From contig NZ_VLKW01000009.1 of the NCBI RefSeq assembly GCF_007830495.1, forward strand, positions 186,001 to 250,000: a DNA stretch of 64,000 nucleotides, written 5' to 3'. Below the pieces are notes generated by a model. It had not been told where the DNA came from. It saw nothing but the letters and a program-made list of their open reading frames with translations, and searched no databases. Origin of the DNA: Pseudoduganella flava. Its GTDB lineage: Bacteria; Pseudomonadota; Gammaproteobacteria; Burkholderiales; Burkholderiaceae_D. Position 1 is the first letter of the stretch, and each line of letters opens with the position of its first letter. This document shows positions 37,918 to 45,603 of this stretch, piece after piece. The translations under genes were made by a program, and so were the position numbers.

Positions 37918-39161
37918 GGCACGCCCTTGCGCTGCACGAAGATCGGCAGCCGCATGCCGCTCTTGGTTTCGAAGTCCTGCACCTGTCGGATCATGCGGGC
38001 ATCGAGCACGTGGTCGGCCGCCAGCAGCATCAGGCCTTCGCGGCTGACCAGGTCGCGCGCCAGCACCATGCCCGGCACCAGCTCGCCGGACAGCACTTCG
38101 ACGCCGGCCAGCGCGTCGCCGCCGTCGGCGTCGAACACCTGGCGGAACGCCGTGACGACGGCCGGGTCGTAGCGCGTGCCGCTGCCGTCGAGGATCAGCG
38201 AACGGGCTTCCGGCTCGCGCAGGTGGCGCTGCACCATGCCGCCCTGTTGCAGGTTGTAATAATCGGCGACGAGCGCCAGGATGCGCGCGCCCAGCGGAAT
38301 GGCGAAGCCGGACAGGCCGTCCGGGAAGCCCTTGCCGTCGAAGCGCTCCAGTTGGGCACGCAGGATCGCGGCGCTACCGCGCAGGTCTTCCAGCGGCATC
38401 AGCAGCTGTTCGGCGGTGATCGGGTGCTTGCGGTACTGGCCCAGCGCGGTGCCGTTCATCAAGGTCAGCGGCGTCTTCAGCAGATCGTCGGAAAAGCCGA
38501 TCTTGCCGATGTCGTGCAGCAGCGCGGCCACGAACACGTCCTGCGCCTCCTTGCTGTCCATCTGCATCTGGGTCGCGATCTTGCGCGCCAGGTCGGCCAT
38601 CTGGCGCGACTGCCCGGTCAGGTTCGTGCCGCGCAGCTCGGCGATCGACGACAGGATCTTGATCGTCGTGATGAAGTTCTGCTTCAGCCGGCGGTTGGCG
38701 GCCGCCTGCGCGTCGTTGGCGGCCTGCTGGCGCTGGGCCAGCAGTTCCAGGCGCTGGCGCTCCTGCTCCAGCGCGCGCTGCTCGAGCGCCTGGCGCACGA
38801 CGAGCTGGATGTCGTTGTCGTCCCACGGCTTGGTGATGTAGCGGTAGATCTCGCCCCGGTTGATCGCTTCCATGATCGAATGGATGTCCGAGTAGCCCGT
38901 CAACAGCAGCCGCAGCGTGTCCGGCCAGCGCTCCCGCACCTGCTGCAGGAAACGCGCCCCGTCCATCTCGGGCATGCGCATGTCGGAAATCACGAGGTCG
39001 ACGCTTTCCTGTTCCAGCACCTGCAGCCCGGCGGCGCCGCTGTCGGCGGTCAGCACGCGGTAGCCCTTGCCGCGGAACAGCCGGCGCAGCGCGGAGAGGA
39101 TATTTTGTTCGTCGTCGACGCACAGCAGGGTCGGCATCGGGGTTTCGGCTACAGGCGTCAT
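37914..39161 (-). CDS. Response regulator with HD-GYP domain
   Basis: This 415-residue protein has a receiver domain (about 8-125; phosphoacceptor Asp in VDLVISDMRMPEMDG, conserved Lys in YITKPWDD), a helical linker and an HD-GYP domain (LLHDIGKIGF, then RFDGKGFPDG as the GYP variant). HD-GYP enzymes hydrolyse cyclic di-GMP, so phosphorylation would change its level. The GYP loop reads GFP, a common active variant. I chose ATG 39161 (MTPVAET) with GAGAGCAGAGC upstream. A 47-residue gene is coupled to its end. Confidence 0.9.
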   Translation of the reverse strand: MTPVAETPMPTLLCVDDEQNILSALRRLFRGKGYRVLTADSGAAGLQVLEQESVDLVISDMRMPEMDGARFLQQVRERWPDTLRLLLTGYSDIHSIMEAINRGEIYRYITKPWDDNDIQLVVRQALEQRALEQERQRLELLAQRQQAANDAQAAANRRLKQNFITTIKILSSIAELRGTNLTGQSRQMADLARKIATQMQMDSKEAQDVFVAALLHDIGKIGFSDDLLKTPLTLMNGTALGQYRKHPITAEQLLMPLEDLRGSAAILRAQLERFDGKGFPDGLSGFAIPLGARILALVADYYNLQQGGMVQRHLREPEARSLILDGSGTRYDPAVVTAFRQVFDADGGDALAGVEVLSGELVPGMVLARDLVSREGLMLLAADHVLDARMIRQVQDFETKSGMRLPIFVQRKGVP

Positions 39162-39230
39162 GCTCTGCTCTCGGGTGGCCAGGTCGGCTTCATTATGGCG
39201 CATTTTCGCGTGCAAGCCCGGCCCGGCTAT

Positions 39231-39272
39231 GTGCGTCAGCGAACGGAAAGGGGCGGTCGGGCGGGGCAAGCT
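39231..39272 (+). promoter_or_regulatory. Crp/Fnr-like palindrome and -10 for the gene at 39302
   Basis: GTGCG-TCAG-CGAAC at 39231-39244 has one mismatch, the same CGAAC arm as at 23724. CAAGCT (39267-39272) begins 29.5 bp from the centre; the leader would be about 23 nt. Confidence 0.45.
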
Positions 39273-39301
39273 GACTGCGTCCCGAATGCAGGAGAAAAAT
39301 C

Positions 39302-39853
39302 ATGACGACCATCATTGCCGGCCACTTCCAGTTGCAAGAGCAGATCGACGCCGCCCGCCGGGCGCTGCAGGATGCAGGCTTTCCAGAAGACCGTATCAGT
39401 TCGTTCTACGTCAACCAGCCGGGCCAGCATGGCATGCATGAGCTGGGCGGCGACCGCACGCTGTCGCCGGGCGCGAAGGATTCGCCCGAAGGCCTTGCCA
39501 AAGGGGCCGCGACGGGTGGCGCGATCGGTGCCGCGCTGGGCGCCGCCACCGTGCCGCTGACGGGGCCGGCAGGGCCGGTCGTCGGCGGCCTTGTCGGCGC
39601 CCACGTCGGCTCGCTGTACAGCTTCTCGCACATGAAGGAGAAGGGCGAGCCGGAGAAGGGCGGCGAGAACACCGTCGAACCGCGCAAGAGCGGCATGATG
39701 ATCGCCGTGGCGCTGCCGGACGGCGACGAGCAGCGCGCCGTGCAGCTGCTGCGCGGCCTCGGCGCCCACCACGTCGAGCGCGCCGAAGGCACGATCGCCG
39801 ACGGCGACTGGAAGGATTTCGATCCGCTGTCGCCGCCGCACGTCGTCGCTTGA
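39302..39853 (+). CDS. Glycine-zipper stress-type protein
   Basis: This 183-residue protein follows AGGAGAAAAATC. It has no signal peptide. The N-terminal part (IIAGHFQLQEQIDAARRALQ, DAGFPEDRISSFYVN) and the C-terminal part (KSGMMIAVALPDGDEQRAVQLL) look like two halves of a small alpha/beta domain split by a Gly/Ala-rich hydrophobic region (GAATGGAIGAALGAATVPL, then VVGGLVGAHVG). This layout is seen in general-stress proteins that respond to oxidative or osmotic stress. The function is unknown. A weak copy of the local palindrome lies upstream. Confidence 0.7.
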   Translation: MTTIIAGHFQLQEQIDAARRALQDAGFPEDRISSFYVNQPGQHGMHELGGDRTLSPGAKDSPEGLAKGAATGGAIGAALGAATVPLTGPAGPVVGGLVGAHVGSLYSFSHMKEKGEPEKGGENTVEPRKSGMMIAVALPDGDEQRAVQLLRGLGAHHVERAEGTIADGDWKDFDPLSPPHVVA

Positions 39854-39895
39854 GGCCAGTCCGGCCGCACCGCGGCGATTTTCCGGAGCCAGTCA

Positions 39896-40255
39896 ATGAC
39901 ACATGCCTGGGTAGTGCTCACGGGGGCCGATGGCCGCGATGTCCAGGCGCCGACCGAGGCGCAACTGGCCGCCGCGCTGTCGGAGATTTATGAAGGCGAT
40001 GGCGTGGCCGGCCCCGACGGCGGCCCGCCGACCGCCGTGCTGCGCTTCGGCTATGACGACGGCCTGATGTACCTGATGGAAGTCGCCCGGGGCGGTGCGA
40101 TCCGCTTCGAGGAATGGTCGGACCGCGACTGCGAGATCGCGCTGGCGAGCCCGCGGCGCATGTCGGCCGACAAGGAAGACGCGCTGCAGCTGTGGAAATG
40201 GCTGGCGCAACGGCAGGTGGCGAAGATTCGCGACCAGGATTGGCAGTCGGCCTGA
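39896..40255 (+). CDS. Hypothetical protein
   Basis: This 119-residue acidic soluble protein (MTHAWVVLTGADGRDVQAPT) starts 42 bp after the glycine-zipper gene, with GGAGCCAGTCA before the ATG. Predicted alternation of strands and helices suggests a small alpha/beta fold with many aromatic and acidic residues (FGYDDGLMYLMEVARGG, IRFEEWSDRDCEI). It vaguely resembles Imm1-type immunity proteins, but there is no toxin next to it and I do not press this. It converges on uspA. Confidence 0.6.
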   Translation: MTHAWVVLTGADGRDVQAPTEAQLAAALSEIYEGDGVAGPDGGPPTAVLRFGYDDGLMYLMEVARGGAIRFEEWSDRDCEIALASPRRMSADKEDALQLWKWLAQRQVAKIRDQDWQSA

Positions 40256-40271
40256 GCGGGCGTTACTGCAA

Positions 40272-41180
40272 TCAGTGCGCCATCAGCACCGGCACCGTCA
40301 TCGTCTCGAGCACCGTGCGGGTGACGCCGCCCAGCAGCGTTTCGCGGAAGCGCGAATGGCCGTAGGCGCCCAGCACGACGAGGTCGCAGCCCCGTTCGCC
40401 CGCCAGCATCAAGAGGGTTTCGCCGACGTCGCCGGGGCGCTTCAGCAAGCCCTGCCGCGGCGATTGCGCCAGCGCGACGGTGGCCGTGATGCCATGCCGC
40501 GCCAGCCATGCCAGCGCTTGGCTGCCCGGCGTGTCGCCGAACGCGGCCGGGTGCAGGTCGGCGTCGATGATCGCCAGCGTCACCTGCTCGGCGCGCGCCA
40601 GCAGCGGGAGCGCCTCGCGCGCGGCCCGGGCCGACTCCTTGCTGGCGTTCCAGGCCAGCAGCACGTGGCGGCCCGGTGCCGGAGCGCCGGGGCTGGCGAT
40701 GCCTGCCGTGCTGACGGAAATCGATCCCCGCGGCCGCGCCGTGTGCGGCACGACAAGCACGGGGCAGCCGGACTCGGTCAGCACTTCGGCGGGAAAGGAG
40801 CCGGGGCCGCTGGTGCGCTGCTCGGGCAGCGCCTGGCCGACGATCGCCAGGTCCGCATGGCGCGCCGCCAGCGCAAGGCCGGCGCCCGGTTCGTCGTCCA
40901 TGATCCTTTCCTCGAACGAGTGGACACCCAGCGCGCGCATCTGCGGCGCGAACGCGGCCAGCGCCGTGCGGGCGCGCTCGCGCAGCATGTCCAGGTGCAG
41001 CGCCAGGTTCGGATCTTCCTCGTCCACCATTTCGTTCTGGTACAGGAAGCGGGAGACACCAGTCAACGCGACGCCGATCACGTGGGCGCCGTGCTGCAGC
41101 GCGAGCTCGGCCGCCATCAGCACGCGTGCGCCCGCGTGCGGTGCTTCGTCCAGGTGTACCAGTATCGTCTTGTAGCCCAT
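40272..41180 (-). CDS. Universal stress protein, two UspA domains
   Basis: This 302-residue protein has two tandem UspA domains (about 1-145 and 165-300). The second ends with LGAYGHSRFRETLLGGVTRTV, an intact ATP-binding G-x2-G-x9-G-S/T-type loop; in the first the loop is replaced by VGQALPEQRTSGPGSF and is probably not functional. Such proteins bind nucleotides during starvation or stress. A perfect TATAAT ends only 6 bp before ATG 41180 and no ribosome binding site is visible, so the mRNA may be leaderless. Confidence 0.9.
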   Translation of the reverse strand: MGYKTILVHLDEAPHAGARVLMAAELALQHGAHVIGVALTGVSRFLYQNEMVDEEDPNLALHLDMLRERARTALAAFAPQMRALGVHSFEERIMDDEPGAGLALAARHADLAIVGQALPEQRTSGPGSFPAEVLTESGCPVLVVPHTARPRGSISVSTAGIASPGAPAPGRHVLLAWNASKESARAAREALPLLARAEQVTLAIIDADLHPAAFGDTPGSQALAWLARHGITATVALAQSPRQGLLKRPGDVGETLLMLAGERGCDLVVLGAYGHSRFRETLLGGVTRTVLETMTVPVLMAH

Positions 41181-41186
41181 GCGCCG

Positions 41187-41192
41187 ATTATA
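41187..41192 (-). promoter_or_regulatory. TATAAT -10 box placing the start at the uspA ATG
   Basis: On the minus strand TATAAT (41192-41187) is followed by CGGCGC and then ATG at 41180, so transcription should begin at or within a base or two of the initiation codon. No -35 match is seen 16-18 bp upstream (CGCGGG). Confidence 0.55.
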
Positions 41193-41240
41193 GGCCGCGG
41201 GTAGGGCCGCCCGCGCACGGAAGGGCAGGGTGGATGGGAA

Positions 41241-41609
41241 TCAGCGGCGCTGTTCGAGCCGCGTCTGGCAGACGATGCACAACGGCGCTTCCGGGCGTGC
41301 CTCCAGCCGCGAATAGCCGATCGGCTCGCCGCAGCTTTCGCAGTCGCCGTACTCGCCGCTGTCGAACTTGGCGAGCGCATGGCGCACGGCGGCCAGCTGG
41401 GCCAGGCGATGCTCGTCCGCCTCCGCTTCCAGCTGGTTCAGCGTGCGGTTGCTGGCACTGTCGGCCGGCGACGTTTCCACCTCGTCGACGGCCGGCGAAC
41501 GGTTGAACTCGCTGTTTGGCCGGTCCGCAAACTGCCGGAGCAGCGCAATCTTGCGCTGCTCGAGCGCCGCTTGCAATGCGGCGAGCTGGTCTGGCGACAG
41601 GGCGTTCAT
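41241..41609 (-). CDS. TraR/DksA-family zinc finger protein
   Basis: This 122-residue protein has an N-terminal coiled coil (LAALQAALEQRKIALLRQF and LNQLEAEADEHRLAQLAAV) and a C-terminal finger with four Cys: C-ESC, 17 residues, C-IVC. That is the zinc motif of DksA/TraR proteins, which enter the RNA polymerase secondary channel and modify the stringent response. The Asp-x-x-Asp-Ala tip of true DksA is not evident, so this is probably a short paralogue. The ribosome binding site is weak, and 12-bp tandem repeats lie directly upstream. Confidence 0.85.
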   Translation of the reverse strand: MNALSPDQLAALQAALEQRKIALLRQFADRPNSEFNRSPAVDEVETSPADSASNRTLNQLEAEADEHRLAQLAAVRHALAKFDSGEYGDCESCGEPIGYSRLEARPEAPLCIVCQTRLEQRR

Positions 41610-41640
41610 GTGTCCGTCATCCGTCCATGCATGTGTCCAT

Positions 41641-41676
41641 TCATTGGTCCACTCATTGGCCCACTCATTAGCCCAT
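41641..41676. repeat. Three 12-bp tandem repeats
   Basis: TCATTGGTCCAC, TCATTGGCCCAC and TCATTAGCCCAT follow one another between two leftward genes and overlap the last 9 bp of the upstream one. A shorter related unit (TCCATGCATGTG) lies just to the left. Confidence 0.75.
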
Positions 41677-42144
41677 TGTATGCCGGGGCTTCGGTTCCGG
41701 GGCCGCTTTGTCCGCGTCCTGCAACGCCTCCAGATGCTCTTTCAGGTCTTCCAGCGCGGGGCCGAGCCCTTCCGGACGCACCGCGGCAATCGCGGCCGCC
41801 GCGGCCAGCAGTGCGGCAGCCACGCCGGACAGGTCCTTCGCGCGCTCGATGCGGCGGATGCGGTCGCGCGCCCGCGCGGCCAGGTCCAGCAGCTCCTGCG
41901 CCTGCCCGCCGAGCCCGGCCGTGGCATAGCGCACGGCATCCGCATACAGCGCATGGGCTTGCTGGCGCAGCGCCACCTCTTGGTCGAACAGCGCCTGTGC
42001 CTGTTCGCGCGTGATGGCCTGGCCGGCGGGTGTGCCGTTCTGGCGGATCGCGCGGATGATGCGCTTGTGCAGCGCGTCCGCGCTGGCGGCAAAGCTGTCG
42101 GCCAGCGCCTCGATGTCGGCGGGCAGCGTGGTGGTGCTGGTCAT
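41668..42144 (-). CDS. Helical hypothetical protein
   Basis: This 158-residue protein (MTSTTTLPADIEALADSFAA) is almost entirely helical. It has heptad-like Ala/Leu spacing and an Ala-rich stretch (LSGVAAALLAAAAAIAAV) near 105-122 that could be a buried or membrane-lying helix. No signal peptide or Cys is present. Its ATG overlaps the TGA of the lipoprotein gene upstream (ATGA at 42141-42144), so the two proteins are made together and may interact. The family is unknown. Confidence 0.7.
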   Translation of the reverse strand: MTSTTTLPADIEALADSFAASADALHKRIIRAIRQNGTPAGQAITREQAQALFDQEVALRQQAHALYADAVRYATAGLGGQAQELLDLAARARDRIRRIERAKDLSGVAAALLAAAAAIAAVRPEGLGPALEDLKEHLEALQDADKAAPEPKPRHTMG

Positions 42145-42995
42145 GGCGTAGCTCCTTGCAAGGTTGCGGCGACGCGCGCCGCCGGCGGCGGCCCGGCATC
42201 GGGCAACGGGTCCAGCATGCGGTACAGCGCTTCATGGCGGGCGCGGATGTCCCGCACGTTCTGCGCGGCGAGCGTGTGGCGCAGCCCCAGCAGGCGGTAC
42301 TCGTGCTGCTTGTCCTGCCGGTGCGCCTTGGCCAGCGCGGCCAGCAGGCGGTCCTGGGGCCGGTCGGCGAACGGGATCTCCGTTTCCAGCATGCCCAGCA
42401 CGATCGCCTGTTCGTTGTCGTGGTTCTTGTCGTAGTAGCGCAGCACGTCGTTCATCGCATCGAGCGTGTCGCGCAGCGGCGCGTAGCCGTCGCGCAGCAT
42501 GTCCTGCACGGCGCGGTCCTGCACCCGGCCCGACACGCCGCGCGCCAGCACCCGCGCCAGCCCGGCGTAGGCGTTCACGTAGCGGTCCGTCAGGCCCGTG
42601 TCCGGCCACGCCTTGATGCCTTTCGCCATCTCCTTGATCTGGTCGCCCGGATCGAAGCGCTCGCCGCCGGCCAGCGCGCCCAGCGTGCGCAGGTAGGCGA
42701 CGGCCGCGTCGTGCAACGCCACCAGGTCCCGATACGCCGCGTGGCGCTGGGCATCGGTCGCACGCTCGCGCACGTCCGCAGCCGGGCTCAGGTAGGGCTG
42801 TTCACGCTGATAGGTGTCGCGGTAGCGGGCGCTGAGCTCGGCATAACCGTTCAGCTTTGGCGCCTGGGCCGCGAGCGCCCGGGCTTCCTGCAGGCGCGGG
42901 TTCGCGCAGCCGGTCAGCAGCAGGGCCATCAGCATGGCCAGCAGCATCGTTCGGGGCGCGCCGCGGCGCGGAGAAGGGTGGCAAAGGTGGCGCAT
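42141..42995 (-). CDS. Hypothetical lipoprotein
   Basis: This 284-residue lipoprotein starts at ATG 42995 after CAAGGAGCATC, the best ribosome binding site in the frame. After a basic N-terminus, the signal ends LMALLLTGCANP with lipidation at Cys. The mature part is all-helical and rich in Arg, Ala, Asp and Tyr (YAELSARYRDTYQREQPYL), with no recognised motif. It is the first gene of a coupled pair with the helical protein at 41668. The pair may form an envelope complex; that is inference from coupling alone. Confidence 0.75.
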   Translation of the reverse strand: MRHLCHPSPRRGAPRTMLLAMLMALLLTGCANPRLQEARALAAQAPKLNGYAELSARYRDTYQREQPYLSPAADVRERATDAQRHAAYRDLVALHDAAVAYLRTLGALAGGERFDPGDQIKEMAKGIKAWPDTGLTDRYVNAYAGLARVLARGVSGRVQDRAVQDMLRDGYAPLRDTLDAMNDVLRYYDKNHDNEQAIVLGMLETEIPFADRPQDRLLAALAKAHRQDKQHEYRLLGLRHTLAAQNVRDIRARHEALYRMLDPLPDAGPPPAARVAATLQGATP

Positions 42996-43086
42996 GATGC
43001 TCCTTGTCGTGACAGGAACGATCATCTTGCGCCAACAAAATTCGCTGCCGCTTGCGACAGCGCAAATCGACAGAATGTCCGACGCG

Positions 43087-43866
43087 TCAGGCAGCCATGC
43101 CGGAACGCCAGTTCAGGCCGGCGACGGTGCCGGCCAGCGGGCGGTACTCGCAGCCGATCCAGCCGTCATAGCCGAGCTCGTCGAGCAGGCGGAACACGCC
43201 AGGGTAGTCGATGTCGCCGGTGCCTGGTTCGTTGCGGCCCGGCGCGTCCGCCATCTGCACGTGGCGCACGTGCGGCAGGGCGCGGCGCAACGTGGCGATC
43301 ACGTCTTCGCCCATGCGGTGCATGTGGTAGATGTCCGACTGCAGGAACACGTTGTCGCTGTCGCAGGCGGCGATGATGCCCAGCGCCTGCTCGGTGCGCG
43401 ACAGGAAATAGCCTGGCATGTCGATCGTGTTGATCGGCTCGATCACGAGGCGGATGCCGCGCGGGCCGCACAGGCTGGCGGCATAGTCGAGGTTGACGAC
43501 GTACGTCTCACGGGCGCGGCGCAGGTCCATGCCCGCCGGCATGATGCCTGCCATGCAGTGCAGCACCGGCACGCCCAGTCGCGTCGCGTATTCGACGGCC
43601 TTGTGGACGCTGTCGCGGAATTCGCGGTGGCGGCGCGGGTCGCAGGCCAGGCCGCGCTCGCCCGCCTGCCAGTCGCCGGCCGGCATATTGTGCAGCACCA
43701 TCGACAGCCCGTTGTCGTCCAGCCGCTGGCGGATGTCCGCCGGGTCGTGGTCATAGGGGAACTGGCATTCGACGGCGTCGAAGCCGGCCGCGCGTGCCGC
43801 GGCGAACCGGTCCAGGAACGGGACCTCGGTGAACAGCAGGGTGAGGTTGGCGGCGAACTTGGGCAT
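43087..43866 (-). CDS. hyi: Hydroxypyruvate isomerase family protein
   Basis: This 259-residue TIM-barrel protein opens PKFAANLTLLFTEVPFLDRFAAARAAGF, characteristic of Hyi/OtnI. The metal-binding acidic residues lie in VIEPINTID (Glu), FLQSDIYHMHRMGED (Asp, His), VQMADAPGR and GCEYRPL (Glu). The enzyme interconverts hydroxypyruvate and tartronate semialdehyde, or acts on 2-oxo-tetronate in the OtnI branch. Neighbouring glyoxylate genes (gcl, glxR) are absent, so the pathway is not fixed. The gene is monocistronic between a lipoprotein unit and rhlE. Confidence 0.88.
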   Translation of the reverse strand: MPKFAANLTLLFTEVPFLDRFAAARAAGFDAVECQFPYDHDPADIRQRLDDNGLSMVLHNMPAGDWQAGERGLACDPRRHREFRDSVHKAVEYATRLGVPVLHCMAGIMPAGMDLRRARETYVVNLDYAASLCGPRGIRLVIEPINTIDMPGYFLSRTEQALGIIAACDSDNVFLQSDIYHMHRMGEDVIATLRRALPHVRHVQMADAPGRNEPGTGDIDYPGVFRLLDELGYDGWIGCEYRPLAGTVAGLNWRSGMAA

Positions 43867-43992
43867 GGGCGGCGATCGGTGTGCGGCTATTGATTTGAAA
43901 GTCTCTATCGTAACAGAAACTTGAGGGTGTTAGCAATTATGCACAACTTTCGCCCGGACCGCCAGCCCGGCGGTCCAGGTTTTACCGCTCGG

Positions 43993-45429
43993 TCAGCGGT
44001 CGCGGCCGCCGCCGGAGCGTGCCGAGGCGGGCGCCCCGCTGCGCTGCGGATTGCGTGGGCCGGCGCTGCGGCCGCCCGAACCGTTACGGCCGCCGCCGCC
44101 GGAACCGCTGCGCCCACCGCCTGCGCCGCCGTTGCCGCCGCCATTGCCGCTACCGGCCGTTGCGCGCGACGCGTTCGGCTTGCCGCGGCCGCCGCCGCCA
44201 TTGCCGCCGCCCGGGCGGGGATTGCGGTGCTGGCCCGTGCCGCTGCGCAGCTGGATCGGCTGCGGGCGGGCGTTCGGATCGGGCTCGAAGCCGGGCACGA
44301 CTTCGCGCGGCAACGTCTGCTTGATGAGCTTTTCAATATCCTTCAGCATGTCGTGCTCGTCCACGCAGACGAGCGATACCGCCTCGCCCTTGGCACCGGC
44401 ACGGCCGGTGCGGCCGATCCGGTGCACGTAGTCTTCCGGCACGTTCGGCAGGTCGTAGTTGACGACGTGCGGCAACTGGTCGATGTCGATGCCGCGCGCG
44501 GCGATATCGGTGGCCACCAGCACCTGCAAGGTGCCGTCCTTGAACTCGGCCAGGGCGCGGGTGCGCGCCGACTGGCTCTTGTTGCCGTGGATCGCCATCG
44601 CCTTGATGCCGTCCGCGCCCAGCTGTTCGACGAGCTTGTTGGCGCCGTGCTTGGTGCGGGTGAACACGAGCACCTGCGTCCACTTGTGCGTGCGGATCAG
44701 GTAGGACAGCATCGGGTGTTTCTTGTCGCGGTCGACCGGGTGGATCTTCTGCGCGATGATCTCCACTGTCGAGTTGCGGCGCGCCACTTCGATCGTGGCC
44801 GGCTTGTCCAGCAGGCCGTCGGCCAGCGCCTTGATCTCGTCCGAGAACGTGGCCGAGAACAGCAGGTTCTGGCGTTTCGGCGGCAGCGCGGCGAGCACCT
44901 TGCGGATGTCGCGGATGAAGCCCATGTCGAGCATGCGGTCCGCTTCGTCGAGCACGAGGATCTCGACCTTGTCGAGGTTCACGGTGCCCTGTGCCAGGTG
45001 GTCCAGCAGGCGGCCCGGCGTGGCGACGAGGATGTCGACGCCATGCTTCAACTGCTTGATCTGCGGATTGATCGACACGCCGCCGAAGATCACGGCCGAA
45101 TTGAGCTTCGTGTACTTGCCGTACACGCGCACGCATTCCTCGACCTGGGCGGCCAGTTCGCGCGTCGGCGTCAGGATCAGCGCGCGGATCGGGCGCTGCG
45201 ACGTGTTGTTCGTCAGTTTGGAACCGTAGGCGTCGGTGGACAGCCGTTGCAGCAGCGGCAGCGTGAAGCCGGCCGTCTTGCCGGTGCCGGTCTGTGCGCC
45301 GGCCAGCAGGTCACCGCCGTTCAGCACAGCCGGAATGGCCTGCGACTGGATCGGCGTTGGGGCGGTGTAACCCGTTTCGGTCACGGCGCGAACGATCGCA
45401 TCGGACAAGCCAAGTTGAGAGAAAGACAT
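43993..45429 (-). CDS. rhlE: DEAD-box RNA helicase, RhlE type
   Basis: This 478-residue helicase has all core motifs in order: TPIQSQAIP (Q), AQTGTGKT (I), PTRELAAQ (Ia), VLDEADRMLDMGF (II), FSATFS (III), and IHGNKSQ, ATDIAARGID (V) and HRIGRTGRAG (VI). Residues about 385-478 are a basic Gly/Arg/Asn/Ser tail that should bind RNA without specificity. RhlE proteins unwind rRNA during ribosome assembly and help in the cold. It lies downstream of suhB but behind a terminator. Confidence 0.93.
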   Translation of the reverse strand: MSFSQLGLSDAIVRAVTETGYTAPTPIQSQAIPAVLNGGDLLAGAQTGTGKTAGFTLPLLQRLSTDAYGSKLTNNTSQRPIRALILTPTRELAAQVEECVRVYGKYTKLNSAVIFGGVSINPQIKQLKHGVDILVATPGRLLDHLAQGTVNLDKVEILVLDEADRMLDMGFIRDIRKVLAALPPKRQNLLFSATFSDEIKALADGLLDKPATIEVARRNSTVEIIAQKIHPVDRDKKHPMLSYLIRTHKWTQVLVFTRTKHGANKLVEQLGADGIKAMAIHGNKSQSARTRALAEFKDGTLQVLVATDIAARGIDIDQLPHVVNYDLPNVPEDYVHRIGRTGRAGAKGEAVSLVCVDEHDMLKDIEKLIKQTLPREVVPGFEPDPNARPQPIQLRSGTGQHRNPRPGGGNGGGGRGKPNASRATAGSGNGGGNGGAGGGRSGSGGGGRNGSGGRSAGPRNPQRSGAPASARSGGGRDR

Positions 45430-45547
45430 AGGTGCTCTGTGAAAGTCGCCGTGAGGAGGCGAAGGAAAATCGTGTTGGCCGGACTCACCGGCAATTTCTC
45501 ACAGGCAGTATATCAGTGTTCCTTCTCAGTAATTTCGCGCCGGCAAT

Positions 45548-45576
45548 AAAAAAGGAGGCAAACGCCTCCTTTTTTT
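45548..45576. terminator. Bidirectional intrinsic terminator
   Basis: GGAGGC and GCCTCC pair around AAAC, with an A-run on the left and seven T on the right. It follows the suhB stop at 45604 on the minus strand. Confidence 0.92.
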
Positions 45577-45603
45577 GTAACAGAGCTACACCAACCTTTG
45601 CAA

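Noticed and set aside
41610..41676. Small coding gene over the 12-bp repeats
   Set aside because: The frames read as simple four-residue repeats (GPMS-like or PLIG-like) created by the tandem DNA repeat, with no separate start.
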